NCBI GenBank assembly: GCA_965203135.1
Contig: CBDBBO010000001.1
Coordinates: 1,488,001-1,552,000 of the forward strand
Length of the DNA stretch: 64,000 nt
Reading direction: 5' to 3'
Origin: CATOSD01 sp965203135
GTDB lineage: Bacteria > Chloroflexota > Dehalococcoidia > Lucifugimonadales > CATOSD01
Shown: in pieces, positions 49,401 to 59,606 of the stretch
Layout: each line of letters starts with the position of its first letter
Numbering within the stretch: the stretch's first letter is position 1
Position numbers and translations under genes: made by a program
The notes under the pieces: generated by a model
Told to the model about the DNA's origin: nothing
The model's input: the letters and a program-made list of their open reading frames with translations, nothing else
The model's database searches: none

Positions 49401-49831
49401 AGGCCGACGTGGTGGCGTCGTTGGTGCGCAGCCTGGTGGACGGAGGCTCATTGTGGGTTGACCAAGAAGGTCACAAGGCTACTGTAACGATGAACGACGT
49501 GCTGATAATCGCGCCCTACAACGCCCAGGTGTCCAAGATACAAGATCGTCTGCCTGGCGCGCGCGTAGGCACCGTCGACAAGTTCCAGGGCCAGGAGGCG
49601 CCGGTGGTCATATACTCCATGGCGACGTCCACGCCGGAGGATGCTCCGCATGGCATGGAGTTTCTGTACAGCCTGAACCGTCTCAACGTAGCCACGTCGC
49701 GGGCGCGGTGCGTAAGCGTGCTGGTAGGTGCGCCCGCGCTGTTCGCGCCCGAGTGCCGGACGCCGCGGCAGATGCGGCTGGCGAATGGCTTTTGCCGGTA
49801 CCGCGAGCTGGCACGGGAAGTGGAGGTGTGA
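46406..49831 (+). CDS. RecB-like nuclease, RNase H-like and SF1 helicase fusion (TM0106/Dna2-like)
   Basis: The start at 46406 follows AGGAGCA. The 1141-residue protein opens LHLSASDLVNHLACRHLTQL. The PD-(D/E)xK nuclease carries GRADILMRVD and WSYEVTDTKLARET, closed by four cysteines (Cys21, Cys215, Cys218, Cys224) in the C-Xn-C-X2-C-X5-C spacing of Fe-S nucleases such as AddB, Dna2 and Cas4. Next is an RNase H-like exonuclease domain (DVFFDFEGDPFVG near residue 318). The helicase has Walker A GPPGAGKTYTGARM near 756, Walker B VDEAAQMSLANVL near 871, and C-terminal VGTVDKFQGQEAPVVIYSMA with NVATSRAR. It probably processes DNA ends in repair or defence. Confidence 0.92.
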   Translation: MYAVNNTLHLSASDLVNHLACRHLTQLNLDEATGARPAPSRYDPTLEQLIARGLKHERDYIEHLKDQGRQITSIDAVNTASAAAATVRVMRDGCDVIVQGALAHGRWSGRADILMRVDAPSELGDWSYEVTDTKLARETKAGTILQLSLYSDLVARVQGRFPEKMHVVAPWTEFEPQTYRVNDYAAYYRLVRDWLEKSVADDEVPTIYPEPRQHCEVCRWSDQCNKRRRDDDHLSLVAGIYSHQREELKGNRVPTVAKLAAMPIPLRWKPQRGAAVSYEKIREQARVQVQGRETGKPIYETLDPEPDVGLALLPEPSPGDVFFDFEGDPFVGPNGMEYLFGYVTQDDDDKPSYTGLWALTYEEEKRVFEQFVDWLTARWDKYPDMHVYHFAPYEPSAMKRLMGRHATREDEVDRMLRGNLFVDLYRVVRGGLRASVESYSIKELERFYGFARDVSLPDANHALYKVNAPLEQGDPSLIRQQDKDAVEGYNRDDCASTFHLREWLEEVRRELVEGGAVIVRPALADAEPSEALSAERQTVIALAERLAADVPADPDERTDEQQARWLLANVLDWHRREEKAVWWKYYRLSESSLEELIDERQAVSQLQFVSHAESPGGQAQALVHRYRFPLQDTNLRGGEELCMPGGDSVGTLEAIDIGKLILDIKKRHATVNEHPHAVFAHTYVNTNALKNTLLDIGLHVAENGTDGGGPYSAARDLLLRTPPRLGGDPIRKPHETPLDAATRIAARGSFGVLPIQGPPGAGKTYTGARMICELARRGKRVGICANSHKVIVNLLEEALKAASKQGLDVSAVRKISGYQSGDSDASDDERVTLTKDNGAVFRQLADDCQIGAGTAWLWARPEARDSVDALFVDEAAQMSLANVLAISHAAPDLVLLGDPQQLDQPTQGTHPDGTGVSALAHLLDGRQTIGERQGLFMEETFRMHPDVCAFTSEAFYEDKLDSRPGLERQRIVSPGPLAGTGLRLLPVSHVGNQSHSDEEADVVASLVRSLVDGGSLWVDQEGHKATVTMNDVLIIAPYNAQVSKIQDRLPGARVGTVDKFQGQEAPVVIYSMATSTPEDAPHGMEFLYSLNRLNVATSRARCVSVLVGAPALFAPECRTPRQMRLANGFCRYRELAREVEV

Positions 49832-49909
49832 TGGGTGCCGCGAAAGGAAGGTGATTCCCACCATTGAGCGCGTCAGAGTGATGGCTTACACGCAACCTGA
49901 AAGCCTCGA

Positions 49910-49938
49910 TTGCCCCTATTCGCGCGGTTGCCTACACT
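49910..49938 (+). promoter_or_regulatory. Promoter of rex (TTGCCC-N17-TACACT)
   Basis: TTGCCC at 49910-49915 and TACACT at 49933-49938 have a 17-bp spacer, about 105 bp before the rex ATG. No Rex-type palindrome is visible here. Confidence 0.5.
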
Positions 49939-50043
49939 CCCCCAAGCAAGTAAAATGCGGCTCAACACACACTCTCGCTGCCGCGCCGGAGCGGAACTGG
50001 CGGAGGCGTGGAGGACGGCGTTGGCCTATCGTAGACTGCTCGT

Positions 50044-50673
50044 ATGAATTCATCCGAAGCCCCCGAAGTAGTTGTCATTCGACTGCCCATGTACGTGCGG
50101 GCCTTGACACAGCTTCTCGACGAGGGCATCTCCGTAGTCAGTTCCCAGCAACTCGGCCACAGATTGCAGATGACTCCCGCCCAGATACGGAAGGACCTGA
50201 GCTATTTCGGCAGGTTCGGCAAGCAGGGCAGAGGATACGACGTGGGCTTTCTGCTGGAGGAGTTGCGCCAGATTCTTGGCCTCAACCAGGAGTGGGACGC
50301 CTGCCTGGTGGGCGTCGGCAGGCTGGGGCGCGCGATCATAAACTACCCCGGATTCGCCCCGGAAGGCTTCAGGATGCGCGCGGTGTTCGACAGCGACCCG
50401 CGACAGGTGGGTGGAGTGGTGGGCGGCCTGCGCGTTCAGCCCATGTCTGCCCTCACTGAGGTCGTCGAGCGCGACAGCATCGCCATCGGCATCGTGGCGG
50501 TGCCCGCCGCGGAAGCGCAGTCGGTGATCGATCAGCTCATCGACAGCGGCGTCCAGGGCATTCTCAACTACGCGCCCATCGCCCCGCAGGTGTCGATGCA
50601 CGTGGTGATTCGCAACATCGACCCTGTGCTCGCCCTGCAATCGATGACGTTCTACCTGCGCAAGCTGGACTGA
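50044..50673 (+). CDS. rex: Redox-sensing transcriptional repressor Rex
   Basis: The 209-residue protein has the Rex winged helix (RLPMYVRALTQLLDEGISVV, SSQQLGHRLQMTPAQIRKDL, SYFGRFGKQGRGYDVGFLLE) and a Rossmann domain (DACLVGVGRLGRAIINYPGF, RAVFDSDPRQVGGVVGGLRV, IAIGIVAVPAAEAQSVIDQL), ending with the domain-swap helix (LALQSMTFYLRKLD). Rex binds operators when NADH is low and leaves them when NADH is high. It faces the 3 end of the atp operon, whose promoter carries a Rex-like site. Confidence 0.96.
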   Translation: MNSSEAPEVVVIRLPMYVRALTQLLDEGISVVSSQQLGHRLQMTPAQIRKDLSYFGRFGKQGRGYDVGFLLEELRQILGLNQEWDACLVGVGRLGRAIINYPGFAPEGFRMRAVFDSDPRQVGGVVGGLRVQPMSALTEVVERDSIAIGIVAVPAAEAQSVIDQLIDSGVQGILNYAPIAPQVSMHVVIRNIDPVLALQSMTFYLRKLD

Positions 50674-50693
50674 GCGCCGCCGCTTTCCTCACT

Positions 50694-50734
50694 GTCCCTT
50701 CCCCCTCGATGGGGGAAGGTTAGGATGGGGGTGA
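50694..50734 (-). repeat. Interspersed repeat between rex and atpC, inverted orientation
   Basis: GTCCCTTCCCCCTCGATGGG then GGAAGGTTAGGATGGGGGTG. It overlaps the last five codons of atpC, whose tail SPPS is encoded by it. Confidence 0.9.
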
Positions 50735-51151
50735 CGGCGCCGCCCGCCGCGGCCGCCTTCTCCGCGCCACCTTGATGCGCGCCTGCGAGCGGCGTATGGA
50801 CGCCAGCGCGCGCTCCAGGTCCACGTCCGACACCGCGGAGGCCACCCGCTCTTCGGCGCGCTTGAGCGCCTCCTCGGCGCGCTCCAGGTCGATCTCGTCC
50901 GCGCGCTCGGCGGTGTCGGCCAGCACGATCACCCGGTCGCCCAGCACCTCGAGGAAGCCTCCGCTGACGGCGATAATGCTCTCCTCGCCGTCCTGCCTGA
51001 CCATGATCTCCCCGGGCCTGAGCACCGTCAGCAGAGGCGCGTGGTGCGGCAGTATCCCCAGCTCGCCGTCGATGCCGGGCGCGACGACGATGTCCACGTC
51101 CTCGGCGTAGACCTGCCGCTCCACGGTAACTATCTCAAGTCGAATTGACAT
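50720..51151 (-). CDS. atpC: ATP synthase F1 subunit epsilon
   Basis: The 143-residue protein reads RLEIVTVERQVYAEDVDIVV, APGIDGELGILPHHAPLLTV, LRPGEIMVRQDGEESIIAVS and GGFLEVLGDRVIVLADTAER, then the helical tail. This is the standard epsilon fold that couples and can inhibit F1. The C-terminal RRRRPRRAAPSPPS is partly read from an interspersed repeat. It is the last gene of the atp operon. Confidence 0.95.
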   Translation of the reverse strand: MSIRLEIVTVERQVYAEDVDIVVAPGIDGELGILPHHAPLLTVLRPGEIMVRQDGEESIIAVSGGFLEVLGDRVIVLADTAERADEIDLERAEEALKRAEERVASAVSDVDLERALASIRRSQARIKVARRRRPRRAAPSPPS

Positions 51152-51159
51152 GGTGAATT

Positions 51160-51200
51160 CACCCTCGCCTCAATCCTCTCCCGTCAAGGGAGAGGAGGAC
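51160..51200 (+). repeat. Interspersed repeat between atpD and atpC
   Basis: CACCCTCGCCTCAATCCTCT then CCCGTCAAGGGAGAGGAGGA, a variant inside the atp operon. On the minus strand it lies between the atpD stop and the atpC start. Confidence 0.7.
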
Positions 51201-51220
51201 CATAAGGTATCTTGCCGGGC

Positions 51221-52615
<1,395 letters not shown>

Positions 52616-52663
52616 GGTTCCTCCGGGGTGTTTGTAGTCCAGGTTCAGTGGCGGTATCCGCCG

Positions 52664-53524
52664 CTACTCCACCGCCGCCGCGCCTCCAACGATGTCCAGC
52701 AGCTCGCGCGTGATGGTCTCCTGACGCACCTTGTTCATGACCAGCGTCAGGTCCTCGGCCATGCTCAGCGCGTTGTCGGTGGCGTTTCGCATCGCCACCA
52801 TTCGCGCCGACTGCTCGCTGGCGATGCCCTCGAGCACGGCGTGGTAGGTCTGCATCTCCACGAAGCGGGGCAGCAGCGCCGACAGCACGGTGAGGTCGAA
52901 GGGCTCGTATATGTAGCCCACCGCTTCCTGCGGACGCAGGTCGGCCGGCTCGACGGGCAGCAGCGACTGCACCACCGGGCGCTGCAAGGTCGTGTTCACG
53001 AAGTCGGCGTAGGCCAGGTACACCGCGTCCGTCTCCTCCCTGGTGTAGGCGTCGATGACCAGGCGGGTTATAGGCGTAACGTCCGTGAGCAGGGGCCTGT
53101 CGGGCATATCGGTGAACACGGCGCGCACGTCCTGGCCGGAGCGCACCATGAAGTCACGGCCCTTGCGCCCCACGCATATCACGCTCACCTTGGCCGATTG
53201 GCCCACGATGAACTGGGCGGCGGCCCTGTTGATGTTGGAGTTCAGGCCGCCGGTGAGTCCCCGGTCCGGGGTAATCACCACCACCTGCGCGTTGTTGACC
53301 TCCCGCCGCCTCAGCAGGGCCGGCATCCGCTCCTCATCGTCCTGGGGCTGCGCCGCCAGGTGCGACAGCAGGCTCTGAATCCTGTCCGAGTACGGACGCC
53401 CGCTCAGCGCCGATTCCTGGGCGCGGCGCATCTTCGACGCGGCAATCATCGACATGGCTTTCGTAATCTTGGCCGTGTTCTCCACGCTCCGAATCCGCCG
53501 CCGTATCTGCCTTACGCTTGGCAT
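52664..53524 (-). CDS. atpG: ATP synthase F1 subunit gamma
   Basis: The 286-residue central-stalk subunit has the N-terminal helix PSVRQIRRRIRSVENTAKIT, KAMSMIAASKMRRAQESALS, ITPDRGLTGGLNSNINRAAA and the C-terminal MVAMRNATDNALSMAEDLTL with the QETITRELLDIVGGAAAV helix. Its start lies 3 bp after an inserted gene that separates it from atpA, where it normally follows directly. Confidence 0.96.
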   Translation of the reverse strand: MPSVRQIRRRIRSVENTAKITKAMSMIAASKMRRAQESALSGRPYSDRIQSLLSHLAAQPQDDEERMPALLRRREVNNAQVVVITPDRGLTGGLNSNINRAAAQFIVGQSAKVSVICVGRKGRDFMVRSGQDVRAVFTDMPDRPLLTDVTPITRLVIDAYTREETDAVYLAYADFVNTTLQRPVVQSLLPVEPADLRPQEAVGYIYEPFDLTVLSALLPRFVEMQTYHAVLEGIASEQSARMVAMRNATDNALSMAEDLTLVMNKVRQETITRELLDIVGGAAAVE

Positions 53525-53527
53525 AAT

Positions 53528-53929
53528 CTAGTCCTCGTCGCCCTTCCGTTCCGCCAACCGCTCGGCGTCCCGGATGTAGTCGGCGGTCTCGCGAATCAGA
53601 CTAACAACACTCTCTATCGGGTCACACGTACCGCTCAAAAAGCAGTCGTCGTGCAAGACTACCGAGAACGTCGAGTTGCGAGTAGCTAGCGCGCGCACCG
53701 AAGGGTCGGCTATCCCAAGTTCTCTCAGCTTTCTTGACGAGTTCCGCGAATCGGCCGGCACTTCACCTGCGCGTGCAAGGACAAGCGCGTTCGTCGCACT
53801 CGTGACGGCCATCCACGCCATCTCAGAGGCATCACGCACGCTGCCCGCCGCCATCAAATCCAGAGAGGAGCGCTGCATCCGCCGGGCGTCGGCGAAGACG
53901 CTCGCGGCGTTGACTTCCGCAGTAGCCAT
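53528..53929 (-). CDS. PaREP1/HEPN-like small protein inserted between atpA and atpG (copy 3)
   Basis: The 133-residue helical protein has the pattern of the other two copies: RSSLDLMAAGSVRDASEMAW then MAVTSATNALVLARAG (compare ASEKGWGAAAQMVKAAAQARG), FSVVLHDDCFLSG (compare YYLHGNFYEN), and a last helix SLIRETADYIRDAERLAERK. It is more diverged, with no W-H motif. Gaps of 13 bp to atpA and 3 bp to atpG show that it is read as part of the atp mRNA. It is not a normal F-ATPase subunit. Confidence 0.7.
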   Translation of the reverse strand: MATAEVNAASVFADARRMQRSSLDLMAAGSVRDASEMAWMAVTSATNALVLARAGEVPADSRNSSRKLRELGIADPSVRALATRNSTFSVVLHDDCFLSGTCDPIESVVSLIRETADYIRDAERLAERKGDED

Positions 53930-53942
53930 CGCTCAGGTTCTC

Positions 53943-55454
<1,512 letters not shown>

Positions 55455-55476
55455 TCGGGCCTCCCTGTGCGAGTGG

Positions 55477-56019
55477 TCATCCCACCCTATCGACAATTCT
55501 GCGCCGCATCTGGTCCAGGCGCGTCCGGGCGCTGCCGTCTATCACGCGGTCGCCCACCCGGGCGACGAACCCGCCCAGTATCGACGGCTCCACGCGCGAG
55601 TTGAGGCGCACCTCCTTGCCCACCATGCCCTCCAGCAGGTCGGTCACGCGCTGCTGCTGCTCGTCGTCGAGCGGCACGGACGACACCACCTCGGCGCGCT
55701 CCACGCCCCGATGGTCGTCCAGCAGCGACTGGTAGCCCTCAACCACGTCGGGCAGTATCGACGCGATGCCGCGCGACGCCAGCAGCGACAGCAGGTTCGC
55801 GGCAAGCGGCGTCACCACGTCGCCGAGGGCGTTCTCGATCAGCTCCACCTTGCGCTCCACGCTCACCTGCGGCGCGTCCAGAAACGCGGCAAACTCGCCG
55901 TCTTCGAGCGCGGCGGCCATCGTCGACAGATCGTCGTACCACTGCTCCAGGCTGTCGTGCTCCGAGCCAATCTGAAACACGGCCTGTGCGTAGCGTCTGG
56001 CGGATGCGGCTTTCGGCAT
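55477..56019 (-). CDS. atpH: ATP synthase F1 subunit delta
   Basis: The 180-residue protein reads KAASARRYAQAVFQIGSEHD, ENALGDVVTPLAANLLSLLA and VSSVPLDDEQQQRVTDLLEG, ending SILGGFVARVGDRVIDGSAR, the OSCP/delta signature that joins the stator to F1. It is separated from atpF by 91 bp that contain a REP-like palindrome. Confidence 0.95.
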   Translation of the reverse strand: MPKAASARRYAQAVFQIGSEHDSLEQWYDDLSTMAAALEDGEFAAFLDAPQVSVERKVELIENALGDVVTPLAANLLSLLASRGIASILPDVVEGYQSLLDDHRGVERAEVVSSVPLDDEQQQRVTDLLEGMVGKEVRLNSRVEPSILGGFVARVGDRVIDGSARTRLDQMRRRIVDRVG

Positions 56020-56066
56020 TCGGGTTTCCTGTCCTTGGTTCCTTCGTTCTTGATCCGGATTTCGTC

Positions 56067-56086
56067 ATTCCCGCGAAAGCGGGAAT
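56067..56086. repeat. REP-like palindrome between atpF and atpH
   Basis: ATTCCCGC-GAAA-GCGGGAAT is a perfect 8-bp stem with a GAAA tetraloop, within TTCGTC...CCACGC. It would form a stable RNA hairpin inside the atp mRNA and could modulate stability or translation of downstream genes. Confidence 0.75.
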
Positions 56087-56110
56087 CCACGCTTCCGGCT
56101 CACGCGCCAA

Positions 56111-56611
56111 CTAATTCCGGTTGGCCTGCGCCCCCTCCTCCAGCACGCTCTCAATGAGCGCCCTGTGGTCGTCCTCGTCCAGCGAGCGTTCGATAACCCG
56201 CTCGGCGGCCGTGATGGCCAGTCCGGCGAACTCGCGGCGCAGGTCCTCGATGGCGGCGTCGCGCTCGCGCTGGATGTTGGCCTCGGCCCGCGCCCGCTCG
56301 GCCTCGATCTCCTGCCTCGCCTTGGAGATCTCCTCCTCCCGGAACCTGTCGGCCACCTCGCGCGCCTGCGCGATCAGCCGCTGGCCCTCCTCCCGCGCCT
56401 CGGCGTTCTGCTGCTCCATCGCCGCCTGGGACTCCGAGGCCTCCTGGCGCACGCGGTCCGCCGTCTCCAGGCTCTCGCGTATGCGCTGGGAACGCTGGTC
56501 GAGCGCGCGTGTCACCGGCTTGTACAGCAGCACCCACAGCACCACCACCAGCACCGTAAAGCTGACAAGCTGCGTCAGCAGACCGGCTAGGTTTATGCCT
56601 AAGGCCTCCAT
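56111..56611 (-). CDS. atpF: ATP synthase F0 subunit b
   Basis: The 166-residue protein has one N-terminal membrane helix (LLTQLVSFTVLVVVLWVLLY then KPVTRALDQRSQRI) followed by a long charged coiled coil (RQEASESQAAMEQQNAEARE, ISKARQEIEAERARAEANIQ) and the delta-contact end ITAAERVIERSLDEDDHRAL. It forms the peripheral stalk. Confidence 0.95.
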   Translation of the reverse strand: MEALGINLAGLLTQLVSFTVLVVVLWVLLYKPVTRALDQRSQRIRESLETADRVRQEASESQAAMEQQNAEAREEGQRLIAQAREVADRFREEEISKARQEIEAERARAEANIQRERDAAIEDLRREFAGLAITAAERVIERSLDEDDHRALIESVLEEGAQANRN

Positions 56612-56733
56612 GGCTTCTCCTTAGCGTCCTGCGCACGCGATGCCATATTCCACCCTGGGCGCGCCGTAGCGGTGCGGCCCGAGAGTGCGGCTCTGGCTCG
56701 CGCGGAACTCGCCCTGCCAGAGGGCGGACCGGG

Positions 56734-56961
56734 CTACACGAACTTGATGATGATGGCGACGACCAGTGCGTAGATCGCTATCGCCTCCGCGAACGCGATC
56801 GCCAGGATCATGTTCTGCTGGATAGGCCCCGCCGCCTCGGGGTTGCGCCCCAGCGACTCCATCGCTTTGGCCGCCAGCATCCCGATACCGATACCGGGAC
56901 CCAGCGCTCCGAGTCCGATGGCCAATCCGGCTCCGATGTTCTGAATGTCACCTTCTATCAT
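56734..56961 (-). CDS. atpE: ATP synthase F0 subunit c
   Basis: The start at 56961 follows GAGGAG. The 75-residue hairpin has GAGLAIGLGALGPGIGIGML, the polar loop ESLGRNPEA and the ion-binding Glu in ILAIAFAEAIAIYALVVAII. The Gln and Ser that define sodium-binding rings (as in Ilyobacter) are Ile and Ala here, so proton coupling is more likely. Confidence 0.96.
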   Translation of the reverse strand: MIEGDIQNIGAGLAIGLGALGPGIGIGMLAAKAMESLGRNPEAAGPIQQNMILAIAFAEAIAIYALVVAIIIKFV

Positions 56962-57005
56962 TTCCGCTCCTCTCAAGGGGATTTAGCGTACCGATTATCT
57001 CCATT

Positions 57006-57108
57006 TGTCCCTTCGCTTCCTTGACGGGGGAAGGTCTCCTTCTGTCCCTTCCCCCTCGCAGGGGGAAGAGCCCGCCCTGAGCCTGTCGAATGGGTTAGGA
57101 TGGGGGTG
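57006..57108. repeat. Compound interspersed repeat between atpB and atpE
   Basis: Two repeat units in series: TTGACGGGGGAAGGTCTCCT and CCCTTCCCCCTCGCAGGGGG, followed by the module CCGCCCTGAGCCTGTCGAAT and GGTTAGGATGGGGGTGTC. It inserts about 100 bp into the atp operon. Confidence 0.85.
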
Positions 57109-57136
57109 TCTGTCACCGGCGCGTCCCAATTGGCCG

Positions 57137-58204
57137 CTAGTGGTCCGCCGCCGCGTGGCTTATCGTGGCGAGCGATGCGAACACCAGCGTCAGCATGGCG
57201 AATATGAACGCCTGGATGACGCCGACGAACAGCTCCAGCCCCAGGAAGGGTATTATGCCGATTACGGGCATGAGGAATGCCATCGCGATCAGCAGCACCT
57301 CGCCCGCGAATATGTTGCCGAACAGGCGGAAGGTGAAGCTGATGAGCCGGGCTATCTCGCCGATGCCCTCCAGTATGCCCACGAAGAAGCCAATCGGTCC
57401 CTTGGTGAAGTCCAGGTACTTGCCCACGTGGCCGAACACGCCCAGAGTGCTGAACCCCCAGAAGTGCACCATCACCATCGCCACTATCGCGATGGCCAGC
57501 GTGGTGTTCACCTCGGTGTTGGCGCTGCGCAGGAACGGCACCAGCAGGCCCGCCTGCTTGCCCTCGCCCGCGCCGTGGTCCTTCTCCCACTGCTCCGCGC
57601 TGATTACCGCGTCGTAGGAGCCGAGCGGCAGCACGCCGAACGCCCCGTCGCCGTCGAACACCTGGAGCTTGATCTCCTTCAGGTTTACTTCCTCGCCCGC
57701 CTTCTTGGCCTTGTCCTCGGCGTGGTGGATGACCTCTTCGGGGGACTCTATGCGGCCGATGGTGGCGAACCCGGGCAGAATACCCATCCAGTTCGCCGTC
57801 ATGATGAACAGGAAGATTGCCAGCACCAGCGGCAGGAAGCGCCGCGCCTTCTCGGGTCCGGCGATGGCCTCGCTCAGGTTGATGAAGAACTCGATGAGCA
57901 CCTCCACCAGGTTCTGCAGACCGGTGGGCACTTCCCGCATCTTGCGGGTGGCGAAGAAAGAAATCACCACGAGCACGATGATGGCGAGCCACGTGGTGAC
58001 CATGGTGTTGGTGAGGTAGAAGCCGGGGAAGAGCTGGTTGGCGAGCACGGGCTCGGCGGGAAGCTGGATGTGGGCTATGGGGGAGCCGAGGAAGCCACCG
58101 CCGAACTCGTTTCCGAGCGCGCCGCCGGCGAGACTGACGACGAGTACGGCAACGGCAACGAGCAGAATAGTCAGCGCCTTGGGATTCCTGAGTATCCTCG
58201 ACAC
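57137..58204 (-). CDS. atpB: ATP synthase F0 subunit a
   Basis: The 355-residue protein has MTANWMGILPGFATIGRIES, an extended hydrophilic loop of about 65 residues (IHHAEDKAKKAGEEVNLKEI onward), STLGVFGHVGKYLDFTKGPI and the essential Arg in LISFTFRLFGNIFAGEVLL. It ends GVIQAFIFAMLTLVFASLAT. The long loop makes it larger than the E. coli protein (271). Confidence 0.96.
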   Translation of the reverse strand: MSRILRNPKALTILLVAVAVLVVSLAGGALGNEFGGGFLGSPIAHIQLPAEPVLANQLFPGFYLTNTMVTTWLAIIVLVVISFFATRKMREVPTGLQNLVEVLIEFFINLSEAIAGPEKARRFLPLVLAIFLFIMTANWMGILPGFATIGRIESPEEVIHHAEDKAKKAGEEVNLKEIKLQVFDGDGAFGVLPLGSYDAVISAEQWEKDHGAGEGKQAGLLVPFLRSANTEVNTTLAIAIVAMVMVHFWGFSTLGVFGHVGKYLDFTKGPIGFFVGILEGIGEIARLISFTFRLFGNIFAGEVLLIAMAFLMPVIGIIPFLGLELFVGVIQAFIFAMLTLVFASLATISHAAADH

Positions 58205-58208
58205 CTGG

Positions 58209-58439
58209 TTAGTTCTCCTCGCTGTCTGGCCCGGTCGAAAGCACCGCCATCAGCATGCGGTACATTCCCACCACCGCGGCAACGATGCCCACGCCAAGCC
58301 CGGCCATGGTCAGGATGGGGCCGCTGTCGAGCCTGCCGTCGAGCCAGACTCCCGCGAACGCGCCCCCTCCAATGCAGATGGCGACGTACCATCCGATGCC
58401 GATGAGCCGGAGCGCCGTAGCCATGAATCCGGCCTTCAA
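58209..58439 (-). CDS. atpI: AtpZ/AtpI-family membrane protein
   Basis: The 76-residue protein has two helices (LIGIGWYVAICIGGGAFAGV and ILTMAGLGVGIVAAVVGMYR) with the WLDGRLDSG linker between them, the AtpZ/AtpI pattern. The TTG start at 58439 is supported by AGGAGG with a 6-nt gap; an ATG five codons further in is the alternative. It heads the atp operon and probably aids c-ring assembly or magnesium transport. Confidence 0.85.
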   Translation of the reverse strand: MKAGFMATALRLIGIGWYVAICIGGGAFAGVWLDGRLDSGPILTMAGLGVGIVAAVVGMYRMLMAVLSTGPDSEEN

Positions 58440-58458
58440 TCAGGCCCTCCTAAAACGG

Positions 58459-58476
58459 TTGTGTAGTGTATCACAA
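58459..58476. promoter_or_regulatory. Rex-operator-like palindrome over the atp promoter -10
   Basis: TTGTGTA-GTGT-ATCACAA matches the Rex operator form TTGTGAA-N4-TTCACAA at 12 of its 14 fixed bases and covers the predicted -10 of the atp operon (58465-58470). Rex is encoded at 50044-50673. Confidence 0.65.
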
Positions 58477-58494
58477 TCGAAAACAGCGGGCCAA
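58465..58494 (-). promoter_or_regulatory. Promoter of the atp operon (TTGGCC-N18-TACACT)
   Basis: On the minus strand TTGGCC (58489-58494) and TACACT (58465-58470) are 18 bp apart, ending 25 bp before the TTG start of atpI. The -10 lies inside the Rex-like palindrome. Confidence 0.6.
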
Positions 58495-58613
58495 CCCACG
58501 ACATTTCGCGTACAAGTGTGCTATGTTATGACAGTCTAGTGTAGGATGGGACGCAAGCCCCCAGGGAAGAAAGCATAGGCAATTCGACCTCGCATTGGGA
58601 ACAAGGTGGCGGA

Positions 58614-59606
58614 ATGAGTCAGTTGGCCATGCACAACCTTGAGCAAAGTGGGAAGGGAGTCGAGACGGTGGCCGTGGCGCCTCAGAAGCCCAGAGACTAT
58701 CTGAACCAGATTCTTGTGGGTGACGCCAGATTACGCCTCGCTGAGATCGAAACAGCCAGCGTAGACCTTAGCTTTTGGTCGCCACCGTACTTCGTGGGTA
58801 AGTCTTACGAGCGGGACTGGACGTTTGATGACTGGTCTGACTTGATGGCAGCAGTCATTCGTGAACACGCGCGCATCATCAAGCCGGGCGGCTTCATGGT
58901 CATCAACATCGGCGACATTCTTTGCTTCCCTGATCCTGATATGCCTCGCTTCCAGGCGGACAATGTGCGGGGTAAGAGGGTCAAGGTGACAAGGGAAGCG
59001 GTCTTGGCTGCCAAAGCGCAACACCCAACCGCAAGTCGGCACGAGTTGGCTGCCATCCTGGGTTGTAGCGAACAGACCGTCCAGCGTCGACTGGAAGGGA
59101 ACAATGTAAGGGGTGGCAAACACGAACCAAGTACAAAGATAATGCTTACCGGGTGCATGGTGACGGACTGGGCGGAGGAATCTGGCTTCTACCTTTACGA
59201 CCAGCGGATATGGCATAAGGACCCTTCCTGGGCTAACAGCCGTTGGCATTCCACTTCCTACAGAGCTGTGGACGAGTTTGAGCACGTGTTCGTGTTTTGG
59301 TCTCCAGGCATCACGGAGTTTGACCGAGCTCGCCTTAGCGCCGACGAATGGTCGGAATGGGGTTCGCGGGGTGTATGGAACATTCGCTCAGTTCGTCGCA
59401 ATGACCGCCACGAGGCAGAGTTCCCGGAAGAGTTGGCACGCCGAGTAATCCGTCTATTCTCACCGTCTGGAGGCACTGTGTTAGACCCCTTTGTGGGCAC
59501 GGGAACGACTACTGCAATGGCGAAAAGCTTGGGACGTCAGTGGGTCGGCATCGAAATAGACGTTAAAAGCGCACTTCTTGCTGAGGCTCGCACCAATGAC
59601 GCTTGA
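58614..59606 (+). CDS. DNA methyltransferase of an SfiI-like system (N4-cytosine type)
   Basis: The 330-residue enzyme has motif IV SFWSPPYFVGKSY near residue 55 (SPPY, typical of N4-cytosine methylation), IKPGGFMVINIGDIL, and the SAM-binding motif VLDPFVGTGTTTAMAKSLG near the C-terminus, so it is of the beta order. A helix-turn-helix-like insert (PTASRHELAAILGCSEQTVQ) lies at about residue 150, in or beside the target-recognition region. It overlaps the endonuclease gene by 11 bp. Composition is more AT-rich than the adjoining atp genes. Confidence 0.9.
   Translation: MSQLAMHNLEQSGKGVETVAVAPQKPRDYLNQILVGDARLRLAEIETASVDLSFWSPPYFVGKSYERDWTFDDWSDLMAAVIREHARIIKPGGFMVINIGDILCFPDPDMPRFQADNVRGKRVKVTREAVLAAKAQHPTASRHELAAILGCSEQTVQRRLEGNNVRGGKHEPSTKIMLTGCMVTDWAEESGFYLYDQRIWHKDPSWANSRWHSTSYRAVDEFEHVFVFWSPGITEFDRARLSADEWSEWGSRGVWNIRSVRRNDRHEAEFPEELARRVIRLFSPSGGTVLDPFVGTGTTTAMAKSLGRQWVGIEIDVKSALLAEARTNDA

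Noticed and set aside
49254..49451. Arg-rich antisense ORF in the helicase gene
   Set aside because: Typical GC-skew shadow.
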